Source of the DNA: Cognatundibacterium curvum
GTDB taxonomy: Bacteria > Pseudomonadota > Gammaproteobacteria > Burkholderiales > Burkholderiaceae_D
DNA: 64,000 bases
Direction of reading: 5' to 3'
Assembly: GCF_014284235.1 (NCBI RefSeq)
Contig: NZ_JACOGD010000001.1
Coordinates: forward strand, 186,001 to 250,000
In this document: positions 1-10,279 of the stretch, one piece after another
Position numbering within the stretch: the stretch's first letter is position 1
Layout of the letters: the number at the start of each line of letters is the position of its first letter
The notes under the pieces: generated by a model
What the model was told of the DNA's origin: nothing
The model's database searches: none
Seen by the model: the letters and a program-made list of their open reading frames with translations, nothing else
Translations under genes and position numbers: made by a program

Positions 1-146
1 GAGTCCATACGGATTTTTGTTATTTTGAAAAAGTGTTGGGATTGCTGCGCTCTGGAAATGTTCTTAAAACATTCCTCGGAGAAAGCATTGGGGCTTCATT
101 ATAGACGAGCTGCGCCCCTGTCGTCCTGTTTGCGATGACAGGATGC

Positions 147-176
147 TTGAGGAAAGCAATGTTTTCATAGTAGAAT
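147..176 (+). promoter_or_regulatory. Candidate sigma70 promoter for rpsB
   Basis: A TTGAGG hexamer (147-152) and a TAGAAT hexamer (171-176) are separated by 18 bp, upstream of rpsB. This would give a leader of about 125 nt. Nothing in 1-146 looks coding; it lies before the first gene. The call rests only on match to the sigma70 consensus. Confidence 0.4.
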
Positions 177-236
177 AGATGGTTAGCTTGTATTGGCATT
201 AAAAAATCTGTGCAAGTTAATCATTTTTTATTAATC

Positions 237-288
237 GAATCCGGTCTGAAAGGGTGTTCAGGTATTACCTGGATCACTGACTGGATTC
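237..288 (+). promoter_or_regulatory. Structured rpsB leader hairpin
   Basis: A 10-bp stem (237-246 with 279-288, one G-U pair) encloses a second hairpin built on a CAGGT/ACCTG pair around 259-271. It lies 22 nt before the rpsB start codon. In Gammaproteobacteria a conserved hairpin in the rpsB leader is where ribosomal protein S2 represses its own operon; a similar role here is inference from position and structure. Confidence 0.4.
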
Positions 289-310
289 AAGACCTAACCC
301 TGGAGTTATT

Positions 311-1057
311 ATGTCCGTAACAATGCGTGAAATGCTGGAAGCTGGTGTGCACTTTGGTCACCAAACCCGTTTTTGGAACCCAAAAATGGCACCGTTCATT
401 TTCGGCCATCGCAACAAGATTCATATCGTCAACCTGGAAAAGACTCTGTCTATGTACCAGGAAGCGATGAAGTACATCCGTCAATTGTCCGCTAACCGCG
501 GCACAATTCTGCTGGTTGGTACTAAGCGTCAATCGCGTGAAATCATCGCGGCTGAAGCGCAGCGCGCAGGTATGCCTTTCGTTGACCAGCGTTGGTTGGG
601 CGGTATGTTGACAAACTTCAAAACTGTCAAAACCTCCATCAAGCGTCTGAAAGAAATGGAAGTAGCTATCGAAGACGGCTCCGTAGAAAAGCTGTCTAAA
701 AAAGAAGCTCTGATGTTCCAGCGTGAAATGATCAAGCTGCAAAAATCCATCGGCGGTATCAAGGATATGGGCGGCATCCCTGACGCAATTTTCGTGGTTG
801 ACGTTGGTTACCACAAAGGCGCGATCACTGAAGCAGCTAAACTGGGTATCCCAGTTATCGGCGTGGTTGATACTAACCACTCCCCAGAAGGCGTAACTTA
901 TGTTATCCCTGGTAACGATGACTCTTCCAAAGCAATCGCTCTGTACGCTCGTGGCGTTGCAGATGCAATCCTGGAAGGCCGTGCAAACGCAGTTAACGAA
1001 GTTCTGGAAGCTGTTAAACCAGGTTCTGACGAGTTCGTAGAAGTAGAACAAGCGTAA
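311..1057 (+). CDS. rpsB: 30S ribosomal protein S2
   Basis: This 248-residue protein is a full-length bacterial S2, a small-subunit protein that binds late in 30S assembly and lets S1 join the ribosome. The N-terminus ([19 protein letters not shown]) and the GTKRQ and [10 protein letters not shown] segments are S2 signatures. GGAG ends a few bases before the ATG. It starts the rpsB-tsf-pyrH-frr chain but is separated from tsf by two hairpins, the second with a T run, so downstream expression is probably lowered by partial termination. No defects are seen. Confidence 0.98.
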   Translation: MSVTMREMLEAGVHFGHQTRFWNPKMAPFIFGHRNKIHIVNLEKTLSMYQEAMKYIRQLSANRGTILLVGTKRQSREIIAAEAQRAGMPFVDQRWLGGMLTNFKTVKTSIKRLKEMEVAIEDGSVEKLSKKEALMFQREMIKLQKSIGGIKDMGGIPDAIFVVDVGYHKGAITEAAKLGIPVIGVVDTNHSPEGVTYVIPGNDDSSKAIALYARGVADAILEGRANAVNEVLEAVKPGSDEFVEVEQA

Positions 1058-1075
1058 TTTTGTTCAGCTGAATCA

Positions 1076-1101
1076 CCCTGATCTGTTGCGGCAGATCAGG
1101 G
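1076..1101 (+). terminator. Perfect 10-bp hairpin after rpsB
   Basis: Arms 1076-1085 and 1092-1101 are perfectly complementary around a 6-nt loop. No long T run follows (an A run does), so it may be an RNA-processing or stability element, or a terminator acting on the opposite strand, rather than a classical + strand terminator. Confidence 0.5.
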
Positions 1102-1109
1102 AAAAAATG

Positions 1110-1136
1110 GGGCAACGATCGTTCGCCCTTTTTTTT
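1110..1136 (+). terminator. Rho-independent terminator between rpsB and tsf
   Basis: A GGGC/GCCC stem extended by AACGA/TCGTT, with one bulged C, is followed by eight T residues (1129-1136). It probably causes partial termination between rpsB and tsf. Confidence 0.7.
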
Positions 1137-1189
1137 AAACTAAATTTGATGATCAGTGTCCGTTGGCACTAATGAATTAGGAGAATGAC

Positions 1190-2071
1190 ATGGCAGCGAT
1201 TACAGCAGCGATGGTTGGCGCACTGCGCGCAAAGACTGATGCCCCTATGATGGAATGCAAAAAAGCATTGACAGAGGCTGATGGTGATATGGACCGTGCG
1301 GAAGAGATTCTGCGTGTAAAACTGGGTAGCAAAGCTTCTAAAGCTTCTTCCCGTATTACTGCAGAAGGCGTTGTTGCTTCCTATATCTCCGGTAATGTTG
1401 GCGCGTTGATCGAAATCAACTGCGAAACTGACTTCGTGACTAAGAACGATGACTTCATCGCTCTGGCAAACACTTGCGTCAAACTGGTTGCAGAACACAA
1501 CCCAGCAGACGTTGCAGCATTGGGCGCATTGCCACTCGACGGCAAAACAGTGGAAGAAGTACGTGCAGCACTGGTTGGTAAAATCGGTGAAAACATGTCT
1601 ATCCGCCGTTTCGTTCGTTTCGAAACTCAGTCCAAACTGACTTCTTACCTGCACGGCACACGTATTGGTGTTGTAGTTGAGTTTGACGCAGCAGAAGAGC
1701 AAATCGGTAAAGACGTAGCGATGCACATCGCTGCGATGAAACCAGTTTCCCTGTCTACAGAACAGGTTCCTGCAGAACTGATCGAAAAAGAGCGTTCAGT
1801 TGCAGAACAAAAAGCAGCAGAATCTGGCAAGCCAGCGGATATCGCAGCGAAAATGGTAGAAGGTTCTGTACAGAAGTTCCTGAAAGAAGTATCTCTGTTG
1901 AACCAGCCTTTCGTTAAAAACGACAAGCAAACCGTTGAACAGATGCTCAAAGCATCCGGCGCATCTGTCAAAGCATTTACCATGTTTGTTGTTGGTGAAG
2001 GCATTGAAAAGAAAGTCGACGATTTCGCAGCTGAAGTTGCAGCGCAAGTTGCAGCAGCAAAACAAGCGTAA
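1190..2071 (+). CDS. tsf: Elongation factor Ts
   Basis: A 293-residue EF-Ts, the nucleotide exchange factor that removes GDP from EF-Tu. It has the N-terminal UBA-like segment with the diagnostic [12 protein letters not shown] motif (about residues 16-27), then the core with the [14 protein letters not shown] signature near residue 75. Length is normal for Betaproteobacteria. An AGGAG ribosome binding site lies at the normal distance from ATG 1190. A strong terminator follows directly after the stop codon, so tsf ends a transcription unit. Confidence 0.98.
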   Translation: MAAITAAMVGALRAKTDAPMMECKKALTEADGDMDRAEEILRVKLGSKASKASSRITAEGVVASYISGNVGALIEINCETDFVTKNDDFIALANTCVKLVAEHNPADVAALGALPLDGKTVEEVRAALVGKIGENMSIRRFVRFETQSKLTSYLHGTRIGVVVEFDAAEEQIGKDVAMHIAAMKPVSLSTEQVPAELIEKERSVAEQKAAESGKPADIAAKMVEGSVQKFLKEVSLLNQPFVKNDKQTVEQMLKASGASVKAFTMFVVGEGIEKKVDDFAAEVAAQVAAAKQA

Positions 2072-2084
2072 TCTGGCATTAAAG

Positions 2085-2111
2085 AAAACGGGCCGAAAGG
2101 CCCGTTTTTTT
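2085..2111 (+). terminator. Rho-independent terminator after tsf
   Basis: A 10-bp perfect stem (2085-2094 with 2099-2108) with a GAAA tetraloop runs into a T tract ending at 2111. It lies 14 bp after the tsf stop codon. Confidence 0.92.
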
Positions 2112-2246
2112 AAGCTCAGCAATTATGCAGGTCAGACAGGCTAATTTGCCTTGTACATCTTGATAGCTCAGGTGTTACCCGGTGTTCAAAGCAAATCAGC
2201 AAGTTTATTTTTGTTTTTATTTTTTAATATTTGAAGGAGTCCTGTC

Positions 2247-2963
2247 ATGACAAAACCTGCGTATAAGCGTGTGCTCTTGAAGCTCTCCGGCGAAGCCCTG
2301 ATGGGCGATGATCCATTTGGCATCAATCGTGCAACGATAGAACGTATGGTGGCAGACGTTGCTGAAGTGTCCCGCATGGGCGTGGAGCTGGCGATTGTGA
2401 TTGGTGGCGGCAATATTTTCCGTGGTGTGGCACCTGGTGCACAAGGCATGGATCGCGCGACAGCAGACTACATGGGTATGCTGGCAACCGTCATGAATTC
2501 TCTGGCGCTGGCTGACGCGATGCGTCAGGTTGGCCTGACTGCTCGCGTGATGTCTGCGATTGGTATCGAGCAGGTAGTAGAGCCTTATGTGCGCCCTAAA
2601 GCACTGCAATACCTGGAAGAAGGTAAAGTCGTCGTGTTCGCGGCCGGTACCGGTAATCCTTTCTTCACCACAGATACCGCGGCAGCACTGCGTGGCTCTG
2701 AAATCGGTGCAGAAATCGTGTTGAAAGCGACTAAAGTAGACGGTGTTTACACTGCTGATCCGAAGAAAGATCCGAATGCGACCCGTTTTTCTACTATTTC
2801 TTTTGATGAGGCTATCTCCCGTCATCTGCAGGTGATGGATGCGACTGCATTCGCACTGTGCCGCGACCAGAAGCTGCCGATCAAAGTGTTTTCTATCGTG
2901 AAACCAGGCGCATTAAAGAATGTGATCCTGGGTGCAGACGAAGGCACATTAGTACACGTATAA
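2247..2963 (+). CDS. pyrH: Uridylate kinase (UMP kinase)
   Basis: A 238-residue bacterial UMP kinase of the amino acid kinase fold, converting UMP to UDP in pyrimidine nucleotide synthesis; the family is hexameric and cytoplasmic. KLSGEALMG near residues 12-20 and GGGNIFRG near 52-59 form the nucleotide-binding loops. The TDTAAALRG segment and the [10 protein letters not shown] motif are also typical. GGAG precedes ATG 2247. Its own promoter probably lies in the AT-rich 2170-2240 stretch, because tsf is terminated upstream. Frr follows after 73 bp. Confidence 0.98.
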   Translation: MTKPAYKRVLLKLSGEALMGDDPFGINRATIERMVADVAEVSRMGVELAIVIGGGNIFRGVAPGAQGMDRATADYMGMLATVMNSLALADAMRQVGLTARVMSAIGIEQVVEPYVRPKALQYLEEGKVVVFAAGTGNPFFTTDTAAALRGSEIGAEIVLKATKVDGVYTADPKKDPNATRFSTISFDEAISRHLQVMDATAFALCRDQKLPIKVFSIVKPGALKNVILGADEGTLVHV

Positions 2964-2991
2964 TTCTGGCTTTTGCATTAATCAATTTCCT

Positions 2992-3018
2992 GTGCGGGAT
3001 GACAAATGATTCCCGCAC
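2992..3018 (+). other. Hairpin between pyrH and frr
   Basis: Perfect 8-bp arms (2992-2999 and 3011-3018) flank an 11-nt loop just upstream of the frr ribosome binding site (GGAGG at about 3027-3031). No T run follows, so it is more likely an mRNA stability or translation element than a terminator. Confidence 0.4.
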
Positions 3019-3036
3019 TGATGTTTGGAGGTAAGT

Positions 3037-3597
3037 ATGTCCGTAGCAGATATTAAAAAAAATACCGATCAAAGGATGCAGAAGTCGATAGAGACTCTCA
3101 AAGCAGATCTGGGTAAGGTGCGTACTGGTCGTGCGCACACAGGTATTCTCGATCACGTCATGGTGGACTATTATGGTTCCCCGACGAATATTACCCAGGT
3201 TGCCAATGTGACGCTGATTGATGCGCGTACCATCGGTGTGCAGCCTTGGGAAAAGAAGATGCTGAGCACGATAGAAAAAGCGATTCGTGATTCCGATCTG
3301 GGTCTGAACCCATCCAGCCAGGGCGACATGATCCGTGTACCTACGCCGCCTCTGACTGAAGAGCGTCGTAAAGAAATGGTCAAGCTGGTCAAGACCGAAG
3401 GCGAAGGCGCGAAAATTGCGATTCGTAATATCCGTCGCGATGCCAATGAATCCCTGAAAAAAATGCTCAAGGAAAAAGAGTGCTCGGAAGATGATGAGCG
3501 CCGCTCACAGGATGATATCCAGAAGCTGACAGATAAATTTGTCGCTGAAGTGGATAAACTGCTGGCAGACAAAGAAAAAGAAGTACTGACGGTATAA
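3037..3597 (+). CDS. frr: Ribosome recycling factor
   Basis: A 186-residue RRF, which with EF-G splits post-termination ribosomes. The helical [10 protein letters not shown] segment, the YYGSP motif and the INPSSQGD-like turn (here LNPSSQGD) are all present. ATG 3037 is chosen over an in-frame TTG at 3025 because GGAGG sits 5-6 nt before the ATG and the resulting length equals the usual family length. In most Betaproteobacteria uppS follows directly; here a strong terminator follows and uppS is missing. Confidence 0.98.
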   Translation: MSVADIKKNTDQRMQKSIETLKADLGKVRTGRAHTGILDHVMVDYYGSPTNITQVANVTLIDARTIGVQPWEKKMLSTIEKAIRDSDLGLNPSSQGDMIRVPTPPLTEERRKEMVKLVKTEGEGAKIAIRNIRRDANESLKKMLKEKECSEDDERRSQDDIQKLTDKFVAEVDKLLADKEKEVLTV

Positions 3598-3651
3598 ATC
3601 TGCCTTTGCATGTCAAAGCGTAATTTGTACTTGTCGATGTAAACCGGAATC

Positions 3652-3716
3652 GTGACGGATTGGCCTGATTTTCCAGCCTAGCTCTGAAAACAGGCCAATC
3701 CGTCACTTTTCTTTTT
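3652..3716 (+). terminator. Very strong terminator after frr, at the usual uppS position
   Basis: Perfect 16-bp arms (3652-3667 and 3691-3706) continue inward as TTTTC/GAAAA (3669-3673 with 3686-3690) after one bulged A. They are followed by TTTTCTTTTT. This separates frr from cdsA in the 192-bp gap where uppS would normally lie. Confidence 0.93.
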
Positions 3717-3789
3717 GTGCGTCTTATTTTCCCGTGCTGCAGATCGATGTTGTGCCTGATCGCAGCGATGCATGCTAACGAAGATCACT

Positions 3790-4620
3790 ATGTTAAAAAC
3801 CCGGATTATCACTGCACTGGTCTTGTTGGCCATTTTGATTCCTACCTTATTTTTAGGTAATCCCATTTTATTTGCAGTCGTAATTTCTGCATTTTTTGCA
3901 GCTGCCATCTGGGAGTGCCAGCGCCTGTTTAAAAAACCGCTGCCGATTCCGATGAGCGTGGTCTGGACGGCTTTTTTTGCCTATATTCTGTTTCATCTGC
4001 GCGATTTTTCCACTGTGCTGCTGTTTGCCCTGTGTGTCGCATTCTGGGTGCTGCGCCTGCTGCCTTTGCTGTACAAAGGTCTCCCTAAAGATTTCGGCTA
4101 TTCAAATGGCATACTGAGTACCCTGTATGGCATCGTTGTGTTCGGCTGCTTTGTCGCAATTGCGGTGTTATATCAACGCTCTGCCTTATTTTTGTTGTCG
4201 GTAATGGCGATCGTCTGGATCGCAGATATCGGCGCCTATTTCGCAGGTAAGGCTTTCGGTAAGCGCAAACTCGCTCCGACTATCTCGCCAGGTAAATCCT
4301 GGGAGGGTGCGATAGGCGGTGCGATTGCGGTGGTCGTGCTGACAGCTGCATCGACTTTTGTACCCGCATTGCAGGATACCTTTGCGACGCAATTAATGCA
4401 GGCGAAAGGCGTGCCTGTCTTTGTAGTCGTGATGTTGTTGATTTCTGCCGCCAGCGTGGTGGGTGACTTGTTTGAATCTATGCTCAAGCGCCGTGCCGGC
4501 ATGAAAGATAGCAGCCAGCTCCTACCTGGTCACGGTGGCGTGCTGGATCGCGTCGATGCGCTGATTCCGGTACTGCCTTTGGTGGCGCTGATTTGCGCTT
4601 ACCTGAATATTACTCACTGA
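3790..4620 (+). CDS. cdsA: Phosphatidate cytidylyltransferase
   Basis: An integral membrane enzyme of 277 residues that makes CDP-diacylglycerol from CTP and phosphatidate, the branch point to all phospholipids. Several hydrophobic segments are visible, starting at [16 protein letters not shown]. The family signature near the C-terminus is intact: DLFESMLKR, then KDSS, LLPGHGG and LDRVD. ATG 3790 gives the usual CdsA N-terminus; an in-frame ATG at 3772 would add six residues. It needs its own promoter because of the terminator at 3652-3716. Dxr starts 28 bp after its stop. Confidence 0.96.
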   Translation: MLKTRIITALVLLAILIPTLFLGNPILFAVVISAFFAAAIWECQRLFKKPLPIPMSVVWTAFFAYILFHLRDFSTVLLFALCVAFWVLRLLPLLYKGLPKDFGYSNGILSTLYGIVVFGCFVAIAVLYQRSALFLLSVMAIVWIADIGAYFAGKAFGKRKLAPTISPGKSWEGAIGGAIAVVVLTAASTFVPALQDTFATQLMQAKGVPVFVVVMLLISAASVVGDLFESMLKRRAGMKDSSQLLPGHGGVLDRVDALIPVLPLVALICAYLNITH

Positions 4621-4648
4621 TTTCGTTTTATATTGCTTATTGCTTGAT

Positions 4649-5830
4649 ATGGCTACTCCTCAAAAAATTTGTGTGCTGGGCTCTACCGGTTCCATCGGTG
4701 TCTCAACCCTGGATGTCGTTGCACGTCATCCGGAACGTTATGCAGTCCATGCGCTGACCGCACATAGCCAGGTCGATAAGCTGCTGGAGCAATGCCGCGT
4801 ATTTCAACCGGCGCTGGCTATCGTGGGTACAGCGGCGGCAGCAGATGCCTTGCATCAGGGTTTGCTGGCGGCCGGTTTAAGCGGCATACAGGTTGAATTC
4901 GGGCCGGAAGCCTTATGCCGTGCGGCCTCAGCACCTGAAGTGGATATGGTGATGGCGGCCATCGTCGGTGCTGCTGGCTTGCCGCCATCGCTGGCAGCGG
5001 CGCGCGCAGGGAAGAAGGTTTTACTCGCCAATAAAGAGGCGCTGGTCATGTCCGGCCAGCTGTTTATGGATGCGATTGCGCAGTCCGGTGCCAGCCTGCT
5101 GCCTATAGACAGTGAGCACAATGCGATTTTTCAATGCTTGCCGCGCCAGTATCAGGGCAATATGCAGCAACATGGCGTACGTAAAATTGTATTGACGGCG
5201 TCTGGCGGTCCTTTCCTGCATCGTGCCGTCGAGACCCTGAACGACGTGACGCCGGAACAGGCGGTGGCGCATCCTAACTGGGTCATGGGACGCAAGATCT
5301 CGGTTGATTCCGCGACTATGATGAATAAGGGCCTGGAGGTGATTGAGGCACACTGGCTGTTTAATGCACCGGCTGAAGATATTGAGGTGGTGATCCATCC
5401 GCAAAGCGTGATCCATTCCATGGTGTCTTACAACGATGGCTCAGTGCTGGCGCAAATGGGGAATCCTGATATGCGCACGCCGATTGCTTACGGTCTTGCC
5501 TATCCTGAGCGTATCGACTCTGGCGTAGCGCCGCTGGATCTGGTGAAGGTCGCGAAGCTGCATTTTGAACAAGCGGATTTCCAGCGTTTCCCTTGCCTGG
5601 CACTCGCGTATCAGGCCTTGCGTGCTGGCGGCTCTGCACCCGCAGTGCTGAATGCAGCCAATGAAATTGCCGTGCAAGCCTTCCTCGATAAGAAAACCGG
5701 CTTCCGCGATATCGACCGGATCATCGCTAAAACCATGGATGCGATAGAAGTCAGTCAGTGTCAGGATCTGGCGGCGATTCTTGAGGTGGATGCGAAAGCG
5801 CGCCAGTTTGCCGCTGGGTTGGTGAACTGA
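4649..5830 (+). CDS. dxr: 1-deoxy-D-xylulose 5-phosphate reductoisomerase
   Basis: A 393-residue DXP reductoisomerase, the NADPH-dependent step giving MEP in the non-mevalonate isoprenoid pathway. The NADPH loop GSTGSIG is at residues 11-17. The NKEAL and [10 protein letters not shown] motifs supply metal and substrate contacts, and the helical C-terminal domain is complete. The start is ATG 4649; the in-frame TTG at 4640 is less likely. It overlaps the rseP start by one base (TGATG). No uppS is present to use the isoprenoid units here. Confidence 0.97.
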   Translation: MATPQKICVLGSTGSIGVSTLDVVARHPERYAVHALTAHSQVDKLLEQCRVFQPALAIVGTAAAADALHQGLLAAGLSGIQVEFGPEALCRAASAPEVDMVMAAIVGAAGLPPSLAAARAGKKVLLANKEALVMSGQLFMDAIAQSGASLLPIDSEHNAIFQCLPRQYQGNMQQHGVRKIVLTASGGPFLHRAVETLNDVTPEQAVAHPNWVMGRKISVDSATMMNKGLEVIEAHWLFNAPAEDIEVVIHPQSVIHSMVSYNDGSVLAQMGNPDMRTPIAYGLAYPERIDSGVAPLDLVKVAKLHFEQADFQRFPCLALAYQALRAGGSAPAVLNAANEIAVQAFLDKKTGFRDIDRIIAKTMDAIEVSQCQDLAAILEVDAKARQFAAGLVN

Positions 5831-7215
5831 TGATTTTTTCTCAAAATGCGCTGGCATTTCTGATCACCATAGGTTGCCTGGTGACCTTTCATGAGCTGGG
5901 GCACTATCTGGCCGCACGTCTGTGTGGTGTGAAGGTCTTGCGGTTCTCGTTTGGCTTCGGACGCGTGCTGTTCTCGCGCCGTTTTGGCCCGGATCAGACC
6001 GAGTGGGCAATTTCCATGATACCGCTAGGTGGTTATGTGAGTATGCTCGATAGCAGTAATCCGGACGAGTCGCAGGCTGGCGCATCGGAGCAAGACAGTC
6101 AGCGGGATTATTCCCGTCAGCCGGTCTGGAAGCGCATGATTATCGCTGCAGCAGGTCCGGCAGCGAACTTTGTGTTGGCACTGTTGCTGTATTTTGGTTT
6201 GTTTGTACATGGTACGCCAGAGCCACAAGCACATCTGCGTATCGCGAATGCAGGCTCGATTGCAGCGCAATCGGGTTTGCGCCATGCAGATCAGGTGCTC
6301 GCGATTAATGGCAAAGCCGTGCAGAGCTGGAATGACGTGCACTGGCTGATTTTGCAGGCTGCCGTTGCAAAACAAGATGCGAGCGTTGAGGTGCAGCGTG
6401 TTGAAGCTGGTGGCGCCACAGCGCGTTACCGTCTGCATCTGCCTTTGTATTCACTGAAAGCGGACGACCTGGAGCAGGATTTTCTGGCTAAATTGGGTAT
6501 GGCGGTGGCAAGGCCGCCAGCCATATTGACTCAGGTGCTCAATGATGGTCCGGGTTTTGCGGCGGGCTTGAAGGAGGGGGACCGCATCCTCAGTGTGAAT
6601 GGGCGGCCTTTGCTGGATGGTGTCGATTTTGTTGAGCGTGTTAACCAAAGCCCGGATCAGGCGCTGCAGCTGAGCGTCTTGCGTGAGCAGACTGTATTGA
6701 CGCTGAGTGCGACACCAGTGGCCGACGAAGTGAATGGTCGTCGTATCGGGCGCCTGAAAGTGCAGTTGAATCTTGCGCCAGAAATGAAGGAAATCAGTTT
6801 GCCTGTGCTAGCAGCGATTCCTAAGAGCCTGGAAAAAACCTTCGATACGGCCTGGCTGAACTTAAAAATGATAGGCAAGCTGCTCACCGGACAGGCCTCG
6901 CTCAGTAATGTGACTGGGCCGATTACGATTGCTGATTACGCGGGACAGACCGCACGTATCAGCATAGTGACCTATATTTCGTTCCTGGCGGCGGTAAGTA
7001 TCAGTCTGGGTGTGATGAATTTACTGCCTGTACCGATGCTGGACGGTGGTCATTTGTTGTATTATTCGCTGGAACTTATCAGAGGTAAGCCTTTATCTGT
7101 GCGCGCAGTCGAAATTTCCAAGACGATTGGTATCGCTTTGCTGGGCGCGATGATGGCATTAGCTTTTTTTAATGATTTTCGGCGACTTGGTGGCATAATA
7201 GCCCGCCTGATATAA
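5830..7215 (+). CDS. rseP: Site-2 intramembrane zinc protease RseP
   Basis: A 461-residue inner-membrane metalloprotease that makes the second cut in anti-sigma factor RseA during envelope stress and clears signal peptides. The zinc motif HELGH is at residues 21-25 in the first membrane segment. Two PDZ-like domains occupy about residues 120-310. The C-terminal NLLPVPMLDGGHLLYY segment carries the conserved LDG motif of the active site. Its start overlaps the dxr stop codon, implying translational coupling. BamA follows after 134 bp. Confidence 0.96.
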   Translation: MIFSQNALAFLITIGCLVTFHELGHYLAARLCGVKVLRFSFGFGRVLFSRRFGPDQTEWAISMIPLGGYVSMLDSSNPDESQAGASEQDSQRDYSRQPVWKRMIIAAAGPAANFVLALLLYFGLFVHGTPEPQAHLRIANAGSIAAQSGLRHADQVLAINGKAVQSWNDVHWLILQAAVAKQDASVEVQRVEAGGATARYRLHLPLYSLKADDLEQDFLAKLGMAVARPPAILTQVLNDGPGFAAGLKEGDRILSVNGRPLLDGVDFVERVNQSPDQALQLSVLREQTVLTLSATPVADEVNGRRIGRLKVQLNLAPEMKEISLPVLAAIPKSLEKTFDTAWLNLKMIGKLLTGQASLSNVTGPITIADYAGQTARISIVTYISFLAAVSISLGVMNLLPVPMLDGGHLLYYSLELIRGKPLSVRAVEISKTIGIALLGAMMALAFFNDFRRLGGIIARLI

Positions 7216-7349
7216 GTGATGTGTCCTGGATAGCAATATTGAGAGTATTAAGGGCTGAAGTGACTGAAGCATTTGCTGGCTGAATTCCTGACCAGAATGG
7301 ATGAAATCGGTTTTACCTGAGTCCTAGTATTGAAAGAACTTTATACCCA

Positions 7350-9701
7350 ATGAAATTACATATAGAGCATTTTACTTTGCCACATTTTCGTCGTCGTTCA
7401 CTGGCTCTCGCAGCCTTAGCACTTTGCTCCGGTAGTGCATTCGCCATCCAGCCATTCACCGTCAAGGACATCCGGGTTGAAGGCTTGCAAAGAACAGAGG
7501 CAGGAACTGTTTTCAGTTATCTGCCAGTCAAAGTCGGTGATGTATTTGATGATGCCAAGAGCACCACGGCAATCAAGTCTTTATATGCAACCGGATTTTT
7601 CAAAGACATCCAGATCGAAGAGCAGGATGGGGTGCTGGTTGTTTTGCTGGAAGAGCGTCCTACCATTGCCGGTGTAGAGTTCACCGGTACTAAGGAATTT
7701 GAAAAAGACGCATTGGTTAAAGCGCTTAAGGATATCGGCATCGGTGAATCCCGGATTTTCGATAAAGCGACTGTGGACCGCGCCGAGCAGGAATTGAAAC
7801 GCCAATACTTGTCTAAAGGCTTGTATGGCATGCAAATCACGACCACCATTACACCTATTGAACGTAACCGTGTGCGTGTAACGTTTGCGGTGGATGAGGG
7901 TGAGATCGCGCGTATTGCGGAAATTAAAATCACCGGCAATAAAGCATTTTCCGATGGTGAATTACGCGATCTGATGGCCTTGAACACGCCTACCTGGTTC
8001 TCCTGGTACACCAAGGCTGATCAGTATTCCAAGCAAAAACTGTCCGGTGATATTGAGAGCCTGATTTCCTTCTACCAGAACCGTGGTTATCTGGAAATGC
8101 AGATTTTATCCACCCAGATTTCTATCAGTCCGGATAAAAAGAATATCTATATAGCGATCAATCTGACCGAAGGCGACAAATACACAGTCTCTGATGTGAA
8201 GCTGGAAGGCGATATGTTTGGCCGCGAAGAAGAGCTGAAATCCCTGATGTTGCTCAATAAAGGCAATGTCTACAATGCGGCGCGCCTGACTGAGAGCACG
8301 AAGCGTATTTCGGAACGCATGGGGAATTTTGGTTATGCGTTTGCGAACGTGAATGCGATTCCGCAGCTGGATAAAGAGAAAAAAGAAGTGGCGTTCAATA
8401 TTGCTGTCGATGCCGGCAAGCGCGTGTATGTGCGCCGTATCAACCTGGCGGGTAATACCCGTACCAGGGATGAAGTCATACGCCGTGAATTCCGCCAGTT
8501 TGAAAGCAGCTGGTACGATGGTGCCAAGATTAAAGCTTCACGTGACCGCGTTGAACGCCTTGGCTACTTTGAAGATGTGAAACTGGAAACGCCGGAAGTG
8601 GCGACCAGCGCCGATCAGGTTGATATCAATCTGAGCATTAAAGAAAAACCGACCGGTAACCTGATGTTCGGTGCCGGTTACTCCAGTGCGGAACGCCTGA
8701 CCTTATCCGGTTCGGTCAGCCAGGCGAATGCCTTTGGTAGCGGTGATACGATAGGTCTGGAAATTAATACCAGCCGCCAGAACCGCACTATTGTGCTGGC
8801 ACATACCGACCCTTACTTCACCGATGATGGTATTAGCCGCAGTGTCGATGGCTTCCTGCGTACCACTAATCCTATTCTGGGTTCTTATTCTTACTATAAG
8901 ATCCAGTCGGTCGGCGGTAACTTGCGTTTCGGTGTGCCTTTCTCTGAAGTTGATACCGTATTCTTTGGTATTGGCGTAGAGCGTACTAAAGTGCAGACTG
9001 ACTACACCAGTCCTGGTCTGTATAAGACCTATGTTGCGAACTTTGGTGATGGCGGTAAAGACATCACGGATCAGACAACGTACGGTATTGGTACCGCGAC
9101 CACCAGTTCTTATCCGCTGACTGTGGCCTGGCAGCGCGATAGCCGTGACAGTGTATTGACGCCGACGATTGGTCGCTACCAGCGTGCCAATCTGGAATTG
9201 GCAGCCCTTGGTAACTACCGCTATTATCGTGCGATTTATCAGGCGCAGTACTTCCAGCCAATCTATCGTTCCGTCACGCTGGCACTGAACGGTGAATTCG
9301 ATTATGGTCATGGTTTGGGTGGCAATCCTTACCCGGTATTTAAAAACTTCTATGCCGGTGGTATCGGTTCGGTACGTGGTTACGAGCCTTCATCGCTGGG
9401 TACCAAGACCCCGCAGGGCGATTCCCAAGGGGGTGCTAAACGGGTCTTAGGTAATGTAGAATTGCAGGTGCCATTCCCGGGCGCTGACAAGTCCTTGCGC
9501 TGGTTTACCTTCCTGGATGCAGGCCAGGTATTTGACGAAGGTCAACGTATACGTTACAGCGACTTACGTTTAGGCGCAGGTATCGGTATAAGCTGGATAT
9601 CGCCGGTTGGTCCTTTGAAACTGAGCTTTGGCCGCGCGCTGAATGCGAAGGAAGGCGATAAGAAGCAGGGCTTCCAGTTCCAGATGGGTACCGGGTTCTG
9701 A
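7350..9701 (+). CDS. bamA: Outer membrane protein assembly factor BamA
   Basis: A 783-residue BamA, the central component that folds beta-barrel proteins into the outer membrane. A signal peptide ends near residue 32 (SGSAFA). Five POTRA domains follow (about 35-430), then the 16-strand barrel. The VRGYEPSSLG loop-6 motif near residue 668 and a C-terminal phenylalanine (QMGTGF) are typical. It lies in the conserved rseP-bamA-skp-lpxD order, which couples barrel insertion to lipid A synthesis. Confidence 0.97.
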   Translation: MKLHIEHFTLPHFRRRSLALAALALCSGSAFAIQPFTVKDIRVEGLQRTEAGTVFSYLPVKVGDVFDDAKSTTAIKSLYATGFFKDIQIEEQDGVLVVLLEERPTIAGVEFTGTKEFEKDALVKALKDIGIGESRIFDKATVDRAEQELKRQYLSKGLYGMQITTTITPIERNRVRVTFAVDEGEIARIAEIKITGNKAFSDGELRDLMALNTPTWFSWYTKADQYSKQKLSGDIESLISFYQNRGYLEMQILSTQISISPDKKNIYIAINLTEGDKYTVSDVKLEGDMFGREEELKSLMLLNKGNVYNAARLTESTKRISERMGNFGYAFANVNAIPQLDKEKKEVAFNIAVDAGKRVYVRRINLAGNTRTRDEVIRREFRQFESSWYDGAKIKASRDRVERLGYFEDVKLETPEVATSADQVDINLSIKEKPTGNLMFGAGYSSAERLTLSGSVSQANAFGSGDTIGLEINTSRQNRTIVLAHTDPYFTDDGISRSVDGFLRTTNPILGSYSYYKIQSVGGNLRFGVPFSEVDTVFFGIGVERTKVQTDYTSPGLYKTYVANFGDGGKDITDQTTYGIGTATTSSYPLTVAWQRDSRDSVLTPTIGRYQRANLELAALGNYRYYRAIYQAQYFQPIYRSVTLALNGEFDYGHGLGGNPYPVFKNFYAGGIGSVRGYEPSSLGTKTPQGDSQGGAKRVLGNVELQVPFPGADKSLRWFTFLDAGQVFDEGQRIRYSDLRLGAGIGISWISPVGPLKLSFGRALNAKEGDKKQGFQFQMGTGF

Positions 9702-9758
9702 TTTGCGTGGCTATGTTTGCTTTATGTGTTTGCTGTGCTTAGTGTTATGGAGATTATT

Positions 9759-10277
9759 TTGAGTCAACTGATTACACCGTCCAAATTGTTCCAACGCTTG
9801 ATGATTTGTGCGGCTTGCTTGGTGAGCGTCTCTCAAGTGCATGCACAGGATTCTAAAGTTGCTATTTTTGATTCGCAGCGCGTGATTCGTGAATCTGCGC
9901 CTGCGAAAGCAGCAGAAATTAAGATAGAACAGGAATTTTCCAAACGCAGTAAAGATCTGCAGGATATGGCAAACAAATTCCGTATCCTGGCAGAGAAGTT
10001 TGATAAAGACGCGCCGGTATTGGGGGAGTCTGACCGTATCAAGCGTCAGCGTGAACTGGCTGACCTGGATCAGGATATTAAGCGCAAGCAACGTGTGTTC
10101 AGCGAAGATCTGAATCAACGTAAAAACGAAGAAATTGCGGCCTTGCTGGAGCGTGCATCCAAGATCGTGAAGCAGATCGCTGAAGCTGAAAAATACGATC
10201 TGGTATTGCAGGACGCGGTGTACCACAATCCACGTATTGACATCACCGACAAGGTTCTTAAAGCACTCACTAAATAA
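9759..10277 (+). CDS. skp: Periplasmic chaperone Skp/OmpH
   Basis: Skp is a trimeric periplasmic chaperone that carries unfolded outer membrane proteins to BamA. The protein has a signal peptide ending near VSQVHAQ, then the family start SKVAIFDSQRVI, a long charged coiled coil and a C-terminal helix. I prefer a TTG start at 9759 because GGAG (9749-9752) lies six bases upstream; longer starts at 9717 or 9747 lack a good site. The stop is two bases before lpxD. Confidence 0.93.
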   Translation: MSQLITPSKLFQRLMICAACLVSVSQVHAQDSKVAIFDSQRVIRESAPAKAAEIKIEQEFSKRSKDLQDMANKFRILAEKFDKDAPVLGESDRIKRQRELADLDQDIKRKQRVFSEDLNQRKNEEIAALLERASKIVKQIAEAEKYDLVLQDAVYHNPRIDITDKVLKALTK

Positions 10278-10279
10278 TC

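Noticed and set aside
287-1051. Long open frame on the - strand opposite rpsB
   Set aside because: It mirrors rpsB, has a low-complexity Cys/Phe-rich composition and no ribosome binding site or family motif.
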